Assembly: GCA_037903475.1 (NCBI GenBank)
Contig: JBAJFG010000487.1
Location: 1,550,001-1,614,000 of the forward strand
DNA length: 64,000 bases
Direction: 5' to 3'
From: Ancylostoma caninum
Lineage: Eukaryota; Nematoda; Chromadorea; Rhabditida; Ancylostomatidae
The notes beneath the pieces were generated by a model. That model saw only the letters and a program-made list of their open reading frames with translations, did not search any database and was not told where the DNA came from. The position numbers and the translations under genes are program-made. Positions within the stretch are counted from its first letter, which is position 1; every line of letters begins with the position of its first letter. Shown piece by piece: positions 12,390 through 24,534 of this stretch.

Positions 12390-13102
12390 CCCTATGTGTA
12401 TCCTCAGTACGCTGAGGTATCGCTGTGAAAAAGGACAGGTGGGATTGGAGCACGTTATTGATGCCCCAGGGCTCTGAGGGCCCTCCTGTAGGTGATTTTG
12501 TGCCATGAAGTAGGCTACAGTAACCTTTACAGTAATGGATGGCTACCGTAACGAATAGGCTTCTGGCGGATGTAGAGTATAGAGCCGATACTGGTTATAC
12601 GTAATGGCAGATCTGCAACCTCCAACAGCTGAGATGTTTGCCCGGTTAGGCCCCGCCCCCGGAGGGCTTGCGCACTCACCCCGGCAAACTCACACAAAAC
12701 TCACACACACAGACACACTATGCAAATAGCTGCGAGAAAAAATCATCCAACTATCATGATCTGCTGCTAGATCGGGCAAATAATTCGATCAATAGCTGTC
12801 GATAAATTCAAGAACTAGGACAACTGCCACAAAACCACTGAAGTTGCCTCTGCACAGCTCTATCCCAGCTGCATAACTCTTAACGACTATCCGCTACGGC
12901 TACAAGGACGAGTTCTGAATGGCATTTCAAGTGTTTAGTATGGCTTGCTTAAGACGAGTTCTTCACCGGGGAGACGAGTGGACACTGCCGAAGTGACCGC
13001 ACACGTGCGTGCGTGCGTGCGCGAGTGACTTACCTTCTCCTGGAAAAACTTCAGGATACTGGCGAATTTCCCAGCAGTACAGCGGCCGTAGCGGCGGCTC
13101 AT
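12390..13102 (-). CDS. 5' part of an unrecognised gene, two exons
   Basis: First exon 13034-13102 encodes 23 residues starting MSRRYGRCTAGKFASILKFF and ends in phase 0 at a perfect GTAAGT donor. Second exon 12390-12422 encodes RYLSVLRIHIG between a TTTTTCACAG acceptor and a GTGAGT donor, again phase 0. The region around the ATG is GC-rich, as expected for a promoter, and the intron is 611 bp. The next exon may be about 12067-12128, whose phase-0 reading contains a membrane-like AVGLLAVTVLLAYE, but its acceptor is poor and a competing frame is also open. I do not recognise the product. A basic start followed by hydrophobic segments suggests a membrane protein (inference). Confidence 0.5.
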
Positions 13103-13428
13103 CGTGCCTATTGTGTGCTGGCTGGCTGTGAATGAGTGAGTCTGCGCTTCGTCGGCGGCTGTAGCGGCATTCGTACAAGCATTATTAATACGACGGAAAA
13201 GAAACGCCGGAAGCTCCATAGTATAGCGCAGAGAGAAAACATACTAAGTGAAGCGTATCGTACGATTCTGTGGTATTTTAGTAAGAAATGTAACAGTTGT
13301 CCGTTTTTATGGCTAAAATGGAGGTCTTTCCTCAGCCAATCACCCCATCGCTTCCAATTTTCAACCAAAAAAAAACTTGCCAATACTCCCACCGCATTTC
13401 CTTACTTTCTTATCCTAACCATTTTTGC

Positions 13429-13591
13429 GAGAACTGGTCCCCAAGCAAGCTGGACAATTCTCTGCTGCCAAAAGCCGCCTAGCAAAGAAAGTGAGGTGCG
13501 ATGGAAAGTAACTATAAGAAAAAAAGGGGTAAATGCATTGAAAGAAATTTTAGGCAATAAGCCCCGCTCTGACCAATGGGGACCAGTTCTC
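13429..13591. mobile_element. MITE, GAGAACTGGTCCCC family, copy 2
   Basis: Same 14-bp inverted ends, 163 bp. First of a cluster. Confidence 0.65.
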
Positions 13592-13736
13592 CCTGCGCAC
13601 TTACTCAGCCATTCTGTACAGTATTGGTTCTTCTTTCCTCTACACCTTATCCTTGCGTCTCTACACTCCATAGTTACTCGATTCCCCTAACACTACCGAC
13701 GCTACCGTCTTAATTTTTGACTTGGAATCTCTAGGT

Positions 13737-13924
13737 GAGAACTGGTCCCTGCTATTTTGCAAGATTCAAGCTTCCCGAAATTGATCCGCTACAGGAGAGG
13801 TAAATTGCTAGAAAAAAAAGTCCAGAAGTCTAAAAGTGAAGAAAAAATAGAATTGTTGCGGAAAAATGAGCTGCTGGGTGGTGAGATGAATGAACCCCTT
13901 TAACAGCAACGGGGACCAGTTCTC
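13737..13924. mobile_element. MITE, GAGAACTGGTCCCC family, copy 3
   Basis: Left GAGAACTGGTCCC, right GGGGACCAGTTCTC, 188 bp. Confidence 0.65.
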
Positions 13925-14044
13925 GCTTGCATTCTACGCGAGGAATAGAGTCGGGAAGGTGTCAAAAGCCAAGAAAGCAAAGCTTGGAAAACGAGTCATC
14001 GCAAGAAAGTGGTCCGAGAGTGAATAAGGTGAAAGCAGGCTCAT

Positions 14045-14205
14045 GACAGCGGTGGGGACCAGTTCTCACTCGAATCCCACGGATTAGGTACTGTTAGAAA
14101 CACGAGAACAAGTGAGAAAGTGAAGCAAAGTTAGTGCTAAATAAGCTCTGTTTACAGCAACGGGGGTCAGTATTCACGGAAATTCGTAATGAGGACCAGT
14201 TCTTG
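14045..14205. repeat. further direct copies of the GGGGACCAGTTCTC end
   Basis: GGGGACCAGTTCTC at 14054-14067, a decayed form near 14161, and GAGGACCAGTTCT at 14191. They repeat in the same direction about 140 bp apart, continuing from the end at 13911, so the element ends have been tandemly multiplied. Confidence 0.5.
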
Positions 14206-15189
14206 TCCGAATTCATCCAGATGATGTTTCTTACATTACCAACGCTTCATTTTGAGTTGCTCTTCCTACTCTCACAATGCCCCCATAAAAAATATGAAAT
14301 TCGTCTCATTGTTTTCTCTTCTTCCACATTTTTTCTTCATTTTCTCGTTTTTCCACCCTTTCTTTTGCCTACCAATGTCCAATACACAAGCTCTTCGCAG
14401 TGAATACGCCACCGATCAAACAACGTCTGTTTCCCAGAGCTCCCAGTTGAAAAGACGAGGAACAGCACAAAACTACGACCTTCTCGTAGTTGTTTACGCT
14501 AAATTCTTTCACAGTAGAGGGCACCAACGATCGTCAATGCAAATATTTGTAACCCCAACTGCAACGAATTCAGCCAAGTCGGTAAAGAAAAAGAAAAAAG
14601 CGGCAAAAAATCTTGAAAATCTTGCTGTAAAAACTAAATCAATCGAATTCCGGATTATTGTTGACTTAGTGGAGTATAAATAGTAATTAAAAATGATAAT
14701 CTCAACAATAAACTGGAGAAAGCCCTGGATATCTCCAACTTCGGAAACATGTGGAGCCGGGGATTCCCCAGGAGTAATATATAAGACCACTGAAAAAGGA
14801 TAGGGAAATTTAAAAATTTCCATAGGACGAAAGTCCAGAAATTTTTGCCTAGGTAAGGAAAAGCATATTTATTAAATATTGATGTCCATCCGTGCAGAAG
14901 TACGTCTATCATATGTCATATAATTTATATATTCACCAAAATAAACAGAGAGTAAGTGCGACATGAGCTTAAATTTTCATTTCCACTCTTCGTTTTCTCG
15001 TTACATTTGAAGAAAAAAAGAACTAAGCTACAAGTAGGAGAAAAGCAGCTTAAAAGGTTCGTCAATTCACATATTCCCTGACTTTTCAAAAAGGAAATGA
15101 ATAAAAATATAGATAGCATATGAATGCTGGAAGAAAAATTGCTGGAAAAGAAAAAATTTATCCTTAACCGCACCAAGATACCCTTCCAG

Positions 15190-15397
15190 GGCCGGAATGC
15201 ATCATTAGATGGATGGATAGCCTCATAACTATGGGTATGATCTGTGTGACTACCGATTGGTAACAATTGGGTATAGAAAACGTCATATATGGGTAAATAT
15301 GTCTATGTAATAAAAATGATTTGTTATTAAAATTTATTAAAATTTGGGTACTTCGTAATGTTTACCATGGGTAATCTACACGATGTATCTGGACCCA
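15190..15397. mobile_element. MITE family A, longer diverged copy
   Basis: GGGCCGGAATGCATCATTAG at the left and GTTTACCATGGGTAATCT... GGACC at the right, 208 bp, so it holds an insertion relative to other copies. Confidence 0.45.
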
Positions 15398-16207
15398 GAT
15401 CCAAGGATTACCGTGGGAATAATACTAACTTTCTGGACACCACATGAGTAATAAAAATCTTAGATTATGATGAACAATATCCTTATTAACTAGAAATCAA
15501 TAACACTGTTAATTCTATAGAACGCTCTATTAGCAACGTATCATGCACCTCCTCTGGCAAAGGTCCAGCAAACAAAAGGACCCAAACCCCAGCAGACCCT
15601 CCAAATCCATTGAAAAATCGAAGAATTACGACGGCGGAGATTTACAAGAAGCCATAAAACGACGCTGACCTAGTGGACGCTGCTCAAGGAACGCTGTACG
15701 GCAGATTTGATGTGATAAAGGTGCGTCTGCGCCACGTAACGGATACGATATAATAATGGTGTTTATCGAAAGTGCATTTGACCCAATTCAGAGTGACCAC
15801 CACACGAGACGGAGGCGAATTTCAGCGCCGCGATCAATTTATCACTCAACGCCGAACGGCACTTGGTCCCACTGTTCCACTTTCGAGGATGGTCGTTGAG
15901 GAAAGGAAGTGAAGATTTCACCAGAAATTTCCGGGAGCATTTCCATGCGAAGCATGGAAGACCAAGCATCCCAAGACAAACACAAAAAAGCTTAAAAAAA
16001 GGACGTAATCTCGATCCCTGACTTGCTTTAAAAGATTTGGATTGGGAGATCAATCCCAAGCATTCAGTTATTTATCTGTCTATTTATTTATTTATTTATT
16101 CTAATACTTTGTTTAAGGCAAACGCTTGAGAATTTTAAGATAAAGGATTCTAAGCACAGCTAGTTTTTGCAGTCCTTTCGACCTATGAAAAAGTGCGAAC
16201 AGATTTT

Positions 16208-16283
16208 GAAGGGAGCGAGAAAGAGGGACAGAGAGAGAGAGAGAAAGAGAAAGGAAGAATGAGAGGAATAGAGAGAGAGAATG
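16208..16283. repeat. GAGA-rich tract
   Basis: Imperfect GAGAGA/GAAAGA simple repeat. Confidence 0.8.
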
Positions 16284-16369
16284 TGGAGAAAGAAAAAACC
16301 CAAAATTTCTGAGACATCTCATATCATTAGTGCCTCATTGGGTCATGACAGTTCCTATCAGCAAGAACT

Positions 16370-16490
16370 TAATTTCTTAGAATTTCCCAGATTTCAGTCG
16401 AATATTTCTATATCTAAGAATTTTTCAGATTTCAGTCCAATATTTCTATTTCTAAGAATTTTCCAGATTTCAGTCCAATATTTCTAAGTT
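16370..16490 (+). repeat. tandem repeat, about 45-bp unit, 3 copies
   Basis: The phrase CAGATTTCAGTCCAATATTT recurs at about 16388, 16425 and 16465, with TCTAAGAATTTTTCAG between. Confidence 0.7.
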
Positions 16491-18151
16491 TTCCAAGTCT
16501 TCAATAAATCCATACAGATCTATGCGTCTCAACATTTAACATAATTAATATTTTAGAAGATATATCTTCATAAAGCGTAAATACGTATTTGAAGCTAAAC
16601 TGGAGCAAAGTCCGAAAAAAATTCGGCGAAAACCAATTATCCCTGAGCTGATCAGAAATAGCTTTACCCTCCAGACGGGGCCATCAAACAGAAAAAATAA
16701 CGCAGAGAGGAAAACTTTCTCCTTTGGAAAACGTTGACTGAAATTTTGGGAAAAGTAATCATGGAATGCGCGTTAAATTCTAGAGAAAATAGTAAAATTT
16801 ATTTATAAGCATACTAATGAGTATGAAGGAGGGAAGAGTCTAGTAATGTAGGAAGAATCCCAAGAGATCCTTCTTCTTATGAAAGGGCAATCTTTGAATA
16901 TTTTTCAACGCAATTCTTTTGTTTTCGCAGAAAAAGTTTCGGTCTGATGCTGAGGTTCGAATTTCGGCCCCCTTTTCTGAAAATCAGGAAAAAATGAACT
17001 ACAGTACTCAATAATATTAACAGATTGAAGTAAGGCATAATGTAGCGCACCACAAAGCAAATAAAGAAAAAAAAAACTTGTGAGGAGAACGAGGCCAGGA
17101 GCTGGTTTGCGATATATGCTATGGTTGACCCATTTTCAACTAATTAACTATTATAAGTAGTACTATTGGCTTCGGAAAAAACTGGTTTTTGTAGTGAGAT
17201 CCTAAGGAGTTGCGAAAACTATGGATTTTCGAACAGTGCTCGGACAATTGAAAAAACACATTTTGTCCCATTATTTTACCTTAAAATTCGATAAGAAGTA
17301 GAAAAGGCATTGGGAAGAATAGTAACTTAACAAGTAGGAGTAAAATTGTACCAAATTTTGTATGAAATTCGGCTTCAGCGATAACAAACAAGCAGATAAA
17401 CAAGGAAAAATCCTCGAAGTAGAGTTGGCAGTAGTTATTTGTGGGTAAATTTTCTTCTTGAACTAATCCTTAGTGTCCTTAAAGAAACTGTTACCAGTCA
17501 TTACTAAGTTCATTTTTTTAATTGCAGAAAAACTAGAACGGTGTTGGGACTCAGTAACGTTCCCCTTTCGGGAAGGTGCTACCCTACTCGTAAACCCAAC
17601 ATGGACGATTTTCCGAGGCAAAAACCGCTTCATTTTATCCGAGAAATCCGTCACAACAAGGAATTGAAGTGGAAGTTGAGGGTAGCACAGCACAGTACTA
17701 TCTGTTAAGACAACTTGTACTTTGTAGAATAGCGGGAACTTATCCGGAGAAAGGAGTCCAGAAATGGTACTAAAATGGAAAGCGCTAAAAGGAGACGAGA
17801 AAATCCCACAAAATCCTGATAATCCTGGTTGACAGCCACTTCGCTGGGCCTAACAATAGGTGGTGAAGGAGGGACGTCCAGGTAGAAAAGAAAACACATC
17901 CCAAAGAGGAATTTCCCTATACCAGTGAGTTGTCATCTTTTTCCGCCGTCAATCCTTAACTTCTTGGAACTACGTAAGGAATGAAAGCCACTTAATATTC
18001 CTTAGAGTCCTTAGATGAAACAATAACAGGTTCGCTGGCCAGCAATCGAAGAAATTCTCAAATGAATGCGGAATTCCACAACAAGTACCACTTCAGAGAT
18101 AGCTTTGGAGCCTTTTAAACGGTTCTTCTGCCCATTTTCCAATAAGACCAT

Positions 18152-18198
18152 CTGTGATTGGTCACTTACAACGAGTGGGCGGGGTCAGCCAATCACAG
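18152..18198. repeat. CTGTGATTGG palindrome with GC box
   Basis: CTGTGATTGG and CCAATCACAG flank GAGTGGGCGGGGTC just downstream of the 18232 donor. It carries two inverted CCAAT boxes and a GC box: a minimal fold-back element, or a promoter-like block. Confidence 0.5.
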
Positions 18199-18231
18199 CT
18201 AAGCCACAGTGAAAACAAATCCCCAGCGTAC

Positions 18232-21075
18232 CTTGTGACTTCGTCCGTAGTTCGGGAGACTGTGGTAATCCTTAGCCATTGGTCGGTAATCCCTAGCGGG
18301 ATTTGGTGACTCCATCGCTGACTGCTTCGACGTTTTCGTTTTTCGTTTCCGCCTCCATGTGTCCAAATCCTCCTGCCATGATTCGTCATGGTCATACTGA
18401 AACTAATAGAAACTTGGGGAGGATTATTCCCAAATAGGGCTGACCCCAAATTACAATACTTACTCCTTGTTGCACTAGCTTTGCTCTTTCCCTCTTCTGT
18501 TGTTCAGTTATGCTGAGTAGTTGTCGAGCATTTTCAGCCAACGACACTCCACTCGTTGAAACAAACTGTAGTGGATCATGTGCGGCCTAAATGTCTTCGT
18601 CTTATTGAGAGCCATAAAGGACTATTACTGAAAACTCACCTGTCCTGGCCCTCTAACTGTCTGTAACTTCGACGTGTTGACGGATGTGGCACTGAAAGAA
18701 TAAGCTTTCTTTCCAATAATCGCATTCAAAAAGTCAAAATTGAATCAGCTGATTTTGAAACTGGTGTAATATTCATTTAAAGAGCCAAGGAATGGCATGG
18801 AAATCAAAAGGGAGTGAAAAAAATTTGAAAAAAAAAATAACATGAAGACGCCAATAGCGAGCGCATCAAAGACAAGTGAAAGACAAGCAGTGAATGTCCG
18901 AATGGATGAATGAATGAATGAATGAATGAATGAATGAATGAATGAATGAATGAATGAATGAATGAATAGAGTGAATGAATGGTGTGAATGAATGAATGAA
19001 TGAATGAATGAATGAATGAATAGAGTGAATGGATGAATGAATGAATGAATAGAGTGAATGAATGAATGAATGAATGAATGAATGAATGAATGAATGAATG
19101 AATGAATGAATGAATGAATGAATGAATGAATGAATGAATGAATGAATGAAGGAATGAATGAATGAATGAATGAATGAATGAATGAATGAATGAATGGATG
19201 AATAGAGTGAATGAATGAATGAGTGAATGAATGAACGAATGAATGAGTGAATGAATGAATGGATAGAGTGAATGAATGAATGAATGAATGAATGAATGAA
19301 TAGAGTGAATGAATGAATGAATGAATGAATGAATGAATGAGTGAATGAATGAATGAATGAATGAATGAATGCGTTAATGAATGAATGAATGAATGCGCTA
19401 ATGGATGAATGAATGAATGAATGAATGAATGAATGAATGCGCTAATGAATGAATGAATAAGCTGAATTTCAACAAAAAACCTGTCGAAATGGAACCAAAA
19501 AAAAGTGTGAGTTAGCTAATCAGAGAAATTAGCAATGATACGAGAAAGTTGTGCAGACAGTTGACTGTAAGTGAATTCTAACATAACAACGTAATTTCCT
19601 CCTGAAACAGGGAATTTTTTTTAAATTATTCATTTATTGTAGCGCATTAGTAGGCAGTAAATGTCCAGTCCTTAAGGATCTTTCAAGTATTCGCTCTCAA
19701 GAGGAAAATCTTCGACCATCATCCCGATCAAGTGGATCAATCGAGAAGAAAAAAGCGTGTTTCAAGCGTGTTTGCTCATAGAAAAACTCCATTAGAAGCG
19801 GCTGGATAAATTGCAAATTTTGTAAGAAAAAGGAGAAAAAAACGAGGTAAAGACGCATATGAGGTGAGGAGCTGGAGTAGTTTCTTTAAAAAACTGAAAT
19901 TCATCACCAGCACATGAAATGGTCATAATTTTCCTAGAAAAACTCCTCTACAAGACGAAACCAAGAGCTGGGAAATAAGTCGCTCTGATTTCTCCAACGA
20001 CTTTAGCTTCTACAGTAAAAAGAAGCAAAGAATCATTAAAAATCCATTAATTTTCCCGGAGGAAACACCCCACCCCCGAAGGGAAGCCACACCCCCTAAA
20101 CCCCTAGAAGACCACTGATCACCCACCAAACCCCTTCAAGAGCAGCCAAAAAAAGGTGAAGTGAGGATCAATGACCCGAGATCTCACACCCCCACACTCG
20201 CCTCATGAAGAGGTCACAATTCCACCCAAGAAAAGGAACAATGGATCAAGTGTTCCGTGAGCCAAACATTCGCGCCGAGGCAGTGCATCCGGACAGGAGA
20301 CGCAGACAGAAGTGAACTGTTTGGGCAGAGTCGAGAGTCATGCGAGAATAGTGCCAGATTGGGCCGAAGTGCCACATTGGGAGGATTTAGGGAGAGAGTG
20401 AGGAGAATTAGAGAGGTAGACAGAAGGTGAGGGAGAGTGAATGAAGAGAAATGAGAGGGAAGAGAGATGTATAGGGAGAAAGGGAGATAGGAGTAGGAAA
20501 AGCAAGTAAGGGATGAAATTAATTGAAAAGGAAAAATGTAAGCGTTTTGGACAGAGCAAAGCTCACCTTAGCGAAAAATACATTTTGAAGAGAACATTTT
20601 CCCCAGGAAGTAACTTTTTGAGCAGAAATTCCCCGAAACTTTATTTGGAGCATGTTTTAGTAGACATTCAGAGACACAAGTTAACAGAAAAGCGAACAAA
20701 CAGACAAACAAAATAGACATAGTAAAGGACTGCCATTGAGTGAAAGATGACCAATCCGACAGATTAGATTGACAATGAGGCAGAGTGACTAAAGCATAGG
20801 GAGTTAATAGCATGCAAATCAAAAACAGTATCGATAACTAAGTTTTTCTTGGTATAGATGGACAGCGGAACTCGTGACTAACCGGGATGAGAGAGAGAGA
20901 AAGGAATGAAAAAGAGAATCCAGAAAAAAATATTATAGATGGTAGGAGGAGAGGAGATGAGGGCACAAATGAAGTTGATGAACTGGCAGACAGACAGACT
21001 GGCAGGACAAGAAAGAACAGGATACGGCAGGAAAGTACATGACAGAGCAGGACAGAACAGGATAGGACGGGACAG

Positions 21076-21133
<58 letters not shown>

Positions 21134-23218
21134 ACAGATGGACAAGACAGAACAGGAAAAGCTAGGACAGGACAGAACAGGACAGTACAGGATGGAACAT
21201 GATAGGACAGGATAGGACAGGACAGGAAGAACAGAACAAGGTAAGACAGGGCAGACAGGAAGATACAGAACAAGACAGGATAGGACAGGACAAGACAGGA
21301 CAGACACAAACAGACAAACAGACAGACATACGCAGATGACATAGGGAGGCGCATGGTGGGAATGGGCGGTTTTCTCAAAATCATCATACAGCATAGATGA
21401 AATTTTTGAATTTTACATTATTATTAATTTCCGAATTCCACCATTCTTTTTTCTATTTTTTTTCAAAAATCTAACTTGTGAAGTAATTTTCCAACAATTT
21501 TTATCTTCGAATTTTCGATCGACAGAGTTACCAAGGTGACGAACACCCCAGTTTTTCTCCTCCCACCTCGTTCATGTCCGCCACTGATGCAGAGACATAC
21601 AGATAAAGAAACAGACAAACGGACAGACAAACAGACAGAAGAACGAACAGACGAACGGAAAGGCAGATGAGCACACAGTGAAAATCTGTTGAATGACAAA
21701 ATAATGAAAAAGGCAGTTAGATGCGGCATCCACTTATTTTCCAGTAAAAAACGAAATTTTTATAAAGGGGAAAGAAAAAAAAAGAAAAATCGCAAATCGA
21801 AGGCACTCTCGGGCGTTTCCAGGAAATGTTCAAAAACCTATAACTCGTTGTTTACTCGAGTAGACTACGAGGCATTTTTCCTTTTCTTTTTTTTTTTTTT
21901 TGAAGTTCTATCGCTTTAGGATTTACCTTAAGAAATAACAGTCAAAATAGGCAATGATAAGAGGACATGGAAATAAAGTGACAGACAATTAGAGAGGCAT
22001 ACTGTCATATGTCTCATGGATAGCGTCGCGAAGGCAGAGGCAAATATGTGAGTAAACAAACTAATGAGTGTCTGACAAAGTTCCGGCAATGTGACAGAAC
22101 TAGAGGTGTCAAACAAATACAAGCTGTCATCTCAGTGACAATCGAACTGACAGGAACTGCTAGATAATCAGAAAATACAGTCGGAACACTAAAGATAACA
22201 ACATGGCTTATCAAGACACAAGTGGGAAAAACTGACTACAAGTTCTGAGCTAACTGCTTTCCATGAGCAAACTACATGCGAGGAAGTTTATTTAGGAGAA
22301 TTTTTTAGAAAATGAGGTCAAAATAGCGAATGATAAATTAGGCGGGGAGATAAAAGCAGAAATTTCCGGGACATGCCAAGGAAAATGCTTGGAAAACCTG
22401 GAAAACTAACCTGCCACCCCGTCGTCCTGCATCGTTTTTCAGGTCGGCGAGGTACTTAGAGACCTAAACGGACAGGTATACTAACCTGTATAAGTTTGAG
22501 TAAACAATAACCAAATGGGAGTAAACAAATATTCTAAAAACACCACTGTTCCCGAAATTCTGGAAAAACTACTCAATGAATGAAAAAAACTCGTGTGAGC
22601 TCGTAATTATCCGGTTAAATTTACTTTAAATTAAATTTAGTCGTATTTAAGCATGCACTTCCAAGTATTTAAATCCATAATTCAACTAAAATTAGCTCCA
22701 AATCCAAGATCATGGCTAGCAAAGCCCATCTTCGACTAGGACTCCCTATTTTTCCTCTTAATCCCCACCCCCCCCCCCCCCCGAACCCCGGCCCATCCTA
22801 TCCCTCTACAGCAAGACGTGCACGAATCTGAATTTCCTTTCTCAGCTTGCATGGTGTGTCTTTACCATGGAGTAAATGTAAACAAACAAATAAACAACGG
22901 CTACTGGTTAGGAACGAAAAGGTAAAAAAGTAAACGAAAAAATTAAGCAATACATAAAAAATAATGAAGAACCGAAAGAACTACATACTTTCACATTAAA
23001 AATAGTTTTTAATTTATTAATAACTTCTTGGAGAACCCTAAAAAAACTTTTCCACAGAGCTCGATCCGAGAGTTTATACTTTGTAGCCAGCGTTAAATCG
23101 TTAAATCCCAACCTTAGTATTAGCGTCCATGGGACGTTCGCTGAATGTGACGCGGTCCTACAGATGGTGTGCAGCGGCGGCGGCGACACTCACTCGACCG
23201 CTTCGTCTCGACGTGTAC
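18232..23218 (-). CDS. partial gene, four phase-compatible exons; LMO7/LIMCH1-like segment
   Basis: Exons in coding order: 23194-23218 (25 nt), 18640-18691 (52 nt), 18464-18586 (123 nt) and 18232-18396 (165 nt). Donors are GTGAGT, GTGAGT, GTAAGT and GTACGC; acceptors are TTCAG, TTTCAG, TTTAG and TTTCAG. The frame runs open across all joins and ends in phase 0. The encoded piece has a Gln/Lys/Glu-rich helical stretch (ENARQLLSITEQQKRERAKL), then DESWQEDLDTWRRKRK, then a Ser/Pro/Tyr-rich basic segment. The W-x-x-DL-x-x-W-(K/R)-x-x-R pattern recalls the unnamed domain shared by LMO7 and LIMCH1, actin-junction adaptor proteins. That assignment rests on motif memory and is tentative. Both gene ends are missing: the first exon needs an upstream exon ending in phase 1, and downstream exons were not identified (a possible 39-nt exon after the acceptor near 18108 is unproven). 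The 4.5-kb intron carries microsatellites. The three clustered exons are near-certain coding; the 25-nt exon is less sure. Confidence 0.72.
18892..19461. repeat. (TGAA)n tetranucleotide array, about 570 bp
   Basis: Almost pure TGAA units interrupted by TAGAG, GGATGAATAGAG and GCGTTAATG variants, some repeated at higher order. Lies in the large intron of the 18-23 kb gene. Confidence 0.98.
20987..21330. repeat. ACAGG-rich satellite with embedded (AG)n
   Basis: Degenerate GGACAGGACAGAACAGGATA units on both sides of a pure AG tract at 21079-21129, followed by ACAGACA units. A further ACAGACAAACGG stretch is at 21600-21655. Confidence 0.95.
21534..21582. mobile_element. truncated hAT MITE end
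   Basis: Contains GTCCGCCACTG preceded by an ACCCCAGTTTTTCTCC segment that also occurs (complemented) in the 41.7 kb element. The left end was not seen. Confidence 0.3.
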
Positions 23219-23639
23219 CTGAACGACAAAAACCTGTGCTTATCAGTGACATGCGCGTGTGGAAGCGCTGACGCCTCGAATTCGGAGAGGAACGCGTGAT
23301 GAAATCCAGGAAACCGTGTAAACCACGCGATGGAAAATTTCGTGAAAAACGAGCAAACAACGAAAGTTCTGGAAAAAATCCCGAGAAGTGTTGCAGGATA
23401 GTTAACCGTCACATTTCATCAAAATTAACCCGCAGTTCAAATTTTATTCCAAAAAAAAAAAACTTGGATAGAGCAAGAAGATGACAGATGGAATAAAAAC
23501 AAGAAAACATATGGCGCAAAGAGGAAAAGATAAATGAAAAACGAATTCTGACTGCAGGTGGAAACCATAAAAAGAAAGATAAAATGAGATTTAACGACAT
23601 GGATCGGGGCAAACGGGGTGTGAAGCGTTGCACTCGGAA

Positions 23640-23760
23640 AGAGCGGCGTTGTTGAGCTCTACGATTGGCTTGTTGGATGAATTGACCAATCGCAGAGCTG
23701 GATTGCACCGTCCTCTCCAGGACTCGACAACGCTTCACAGCCTGTTGACCGCGATTGGCA
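23640..23760. promoter_or_regulatory. cluster of CCAAT/ATTGG boxes
   Basis: CGATTGGCTTG, TTGACCAATCG and CGCGATTGGCAG occur within about 100 bp in a GC-richer block upstream (minus sense) of the 23194-23218 exon. It could be a promoter of the 18-23 kb gene or a decayed MITE. Confidence 0.25.
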
Positions 23761-24490
23761 GCGAATTCAATACTTCCATTTATTTTGTATTATAACTATT
23801 TTTTTATCACCTTTGTTCATTTCAAGGTACACTTTTCAGCATTTCTAACCAATTGTTTAATATTTCACTAGATAAGTCAGTTTATTTGTAGCAAATTTGC
23901 TTATCTTTGTTCAGCCAGAAAAAAAACGACCTTACTAGACAGAGCCCACAATCAGAACATCGACTTTTCTTGAGAAATAAGCGGCGTTTATACTCTATGC
24001 CAGATGTCGCGTGCGATTACGGAGGGGTGGGCCTATGGCCCCTCAGCAGATGATAGTTATTGATTTTTGGACATGGCAACGAGACGAGTCGACCGCGTCG
24101 CAGCCGCATGCGCTCTTTTTCTGTGAAACATGTCGAAATGTTTGCTAAAAACTATGAACACAAAACGAATTTGTATTATCAGTATTCTTATTGTTTCTAG
24201 TTCATTACCAAAAATTCCAGTCCAGCACTAAAAACAAAGAATGGAGATAAGCAAATAAATAAAAAAGTAAATAATTGGGGAGAGAAAATTCTGGAAAACT
24301 CTTCCTTAAAAGGAGAAAAGAAGACTAGTTGTTCAAGAATTTGCAGTGCAAACTAGGACTATCCCCCTCGAAGCTGTCCGTTACCAAATTTTAAGCTTTG
24401 CTAGACCGTTAACCCTCAGCTGTGTATAGCCAAGATCAGATATAGGTAAACCTGTTAATGAGTGCCAGATAAAAGGTGATTCTGGTTAAG

Positions 24491-24534
24491 TTGACATGTT
24501 TACCATGGGTAACCTCAACGATACATCCGGGCCA
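24491..24534. mobile_element. MITE family A, half copy
   Basis: GACATGTTTACCATGGGTAA then CCTCAACGATACATCCGGGCC. Confidence 0.5.

Larger units (their letters stand above)
14206..18231. other. no convincing gene
   Basis: Simple repeats, one family A copy, and an unspliced open frame at 14252-14683 without support. The minus strand at 17463-17860 is open but low-quality in composition. Confidence 0.4.

Noticed and set aside
13136..13690. 184-codon plus-strand frame
   Set aside because: Runs across a MITE and antisense to a better-supported exon; no protein-like composition.
14252..14683. 143-codon frame with a hydrophobic start
   Set aside because: Low-complexity Phe/Ser start and poly-Lys run, no splice or similarity support; could be a secreted peptide but not claimed.
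17463..17860. About 130 stop-free minus-strand codons
   Set aside because: Phe/Ser-rich noise-like composition; phase 0 from the 18232 donor is possible, but nothing else supports it.
18892..19461. CRISPR-like regular repeats
   Set aside because: Simple tetranucleotide array, no spacers; eukaryotic context.
20878..21394. 153-169-codon minus-strand frames rich in Ser/Leu/Cys/Pro
   Set aside because: Translation of the ACAGG/AG satellite.
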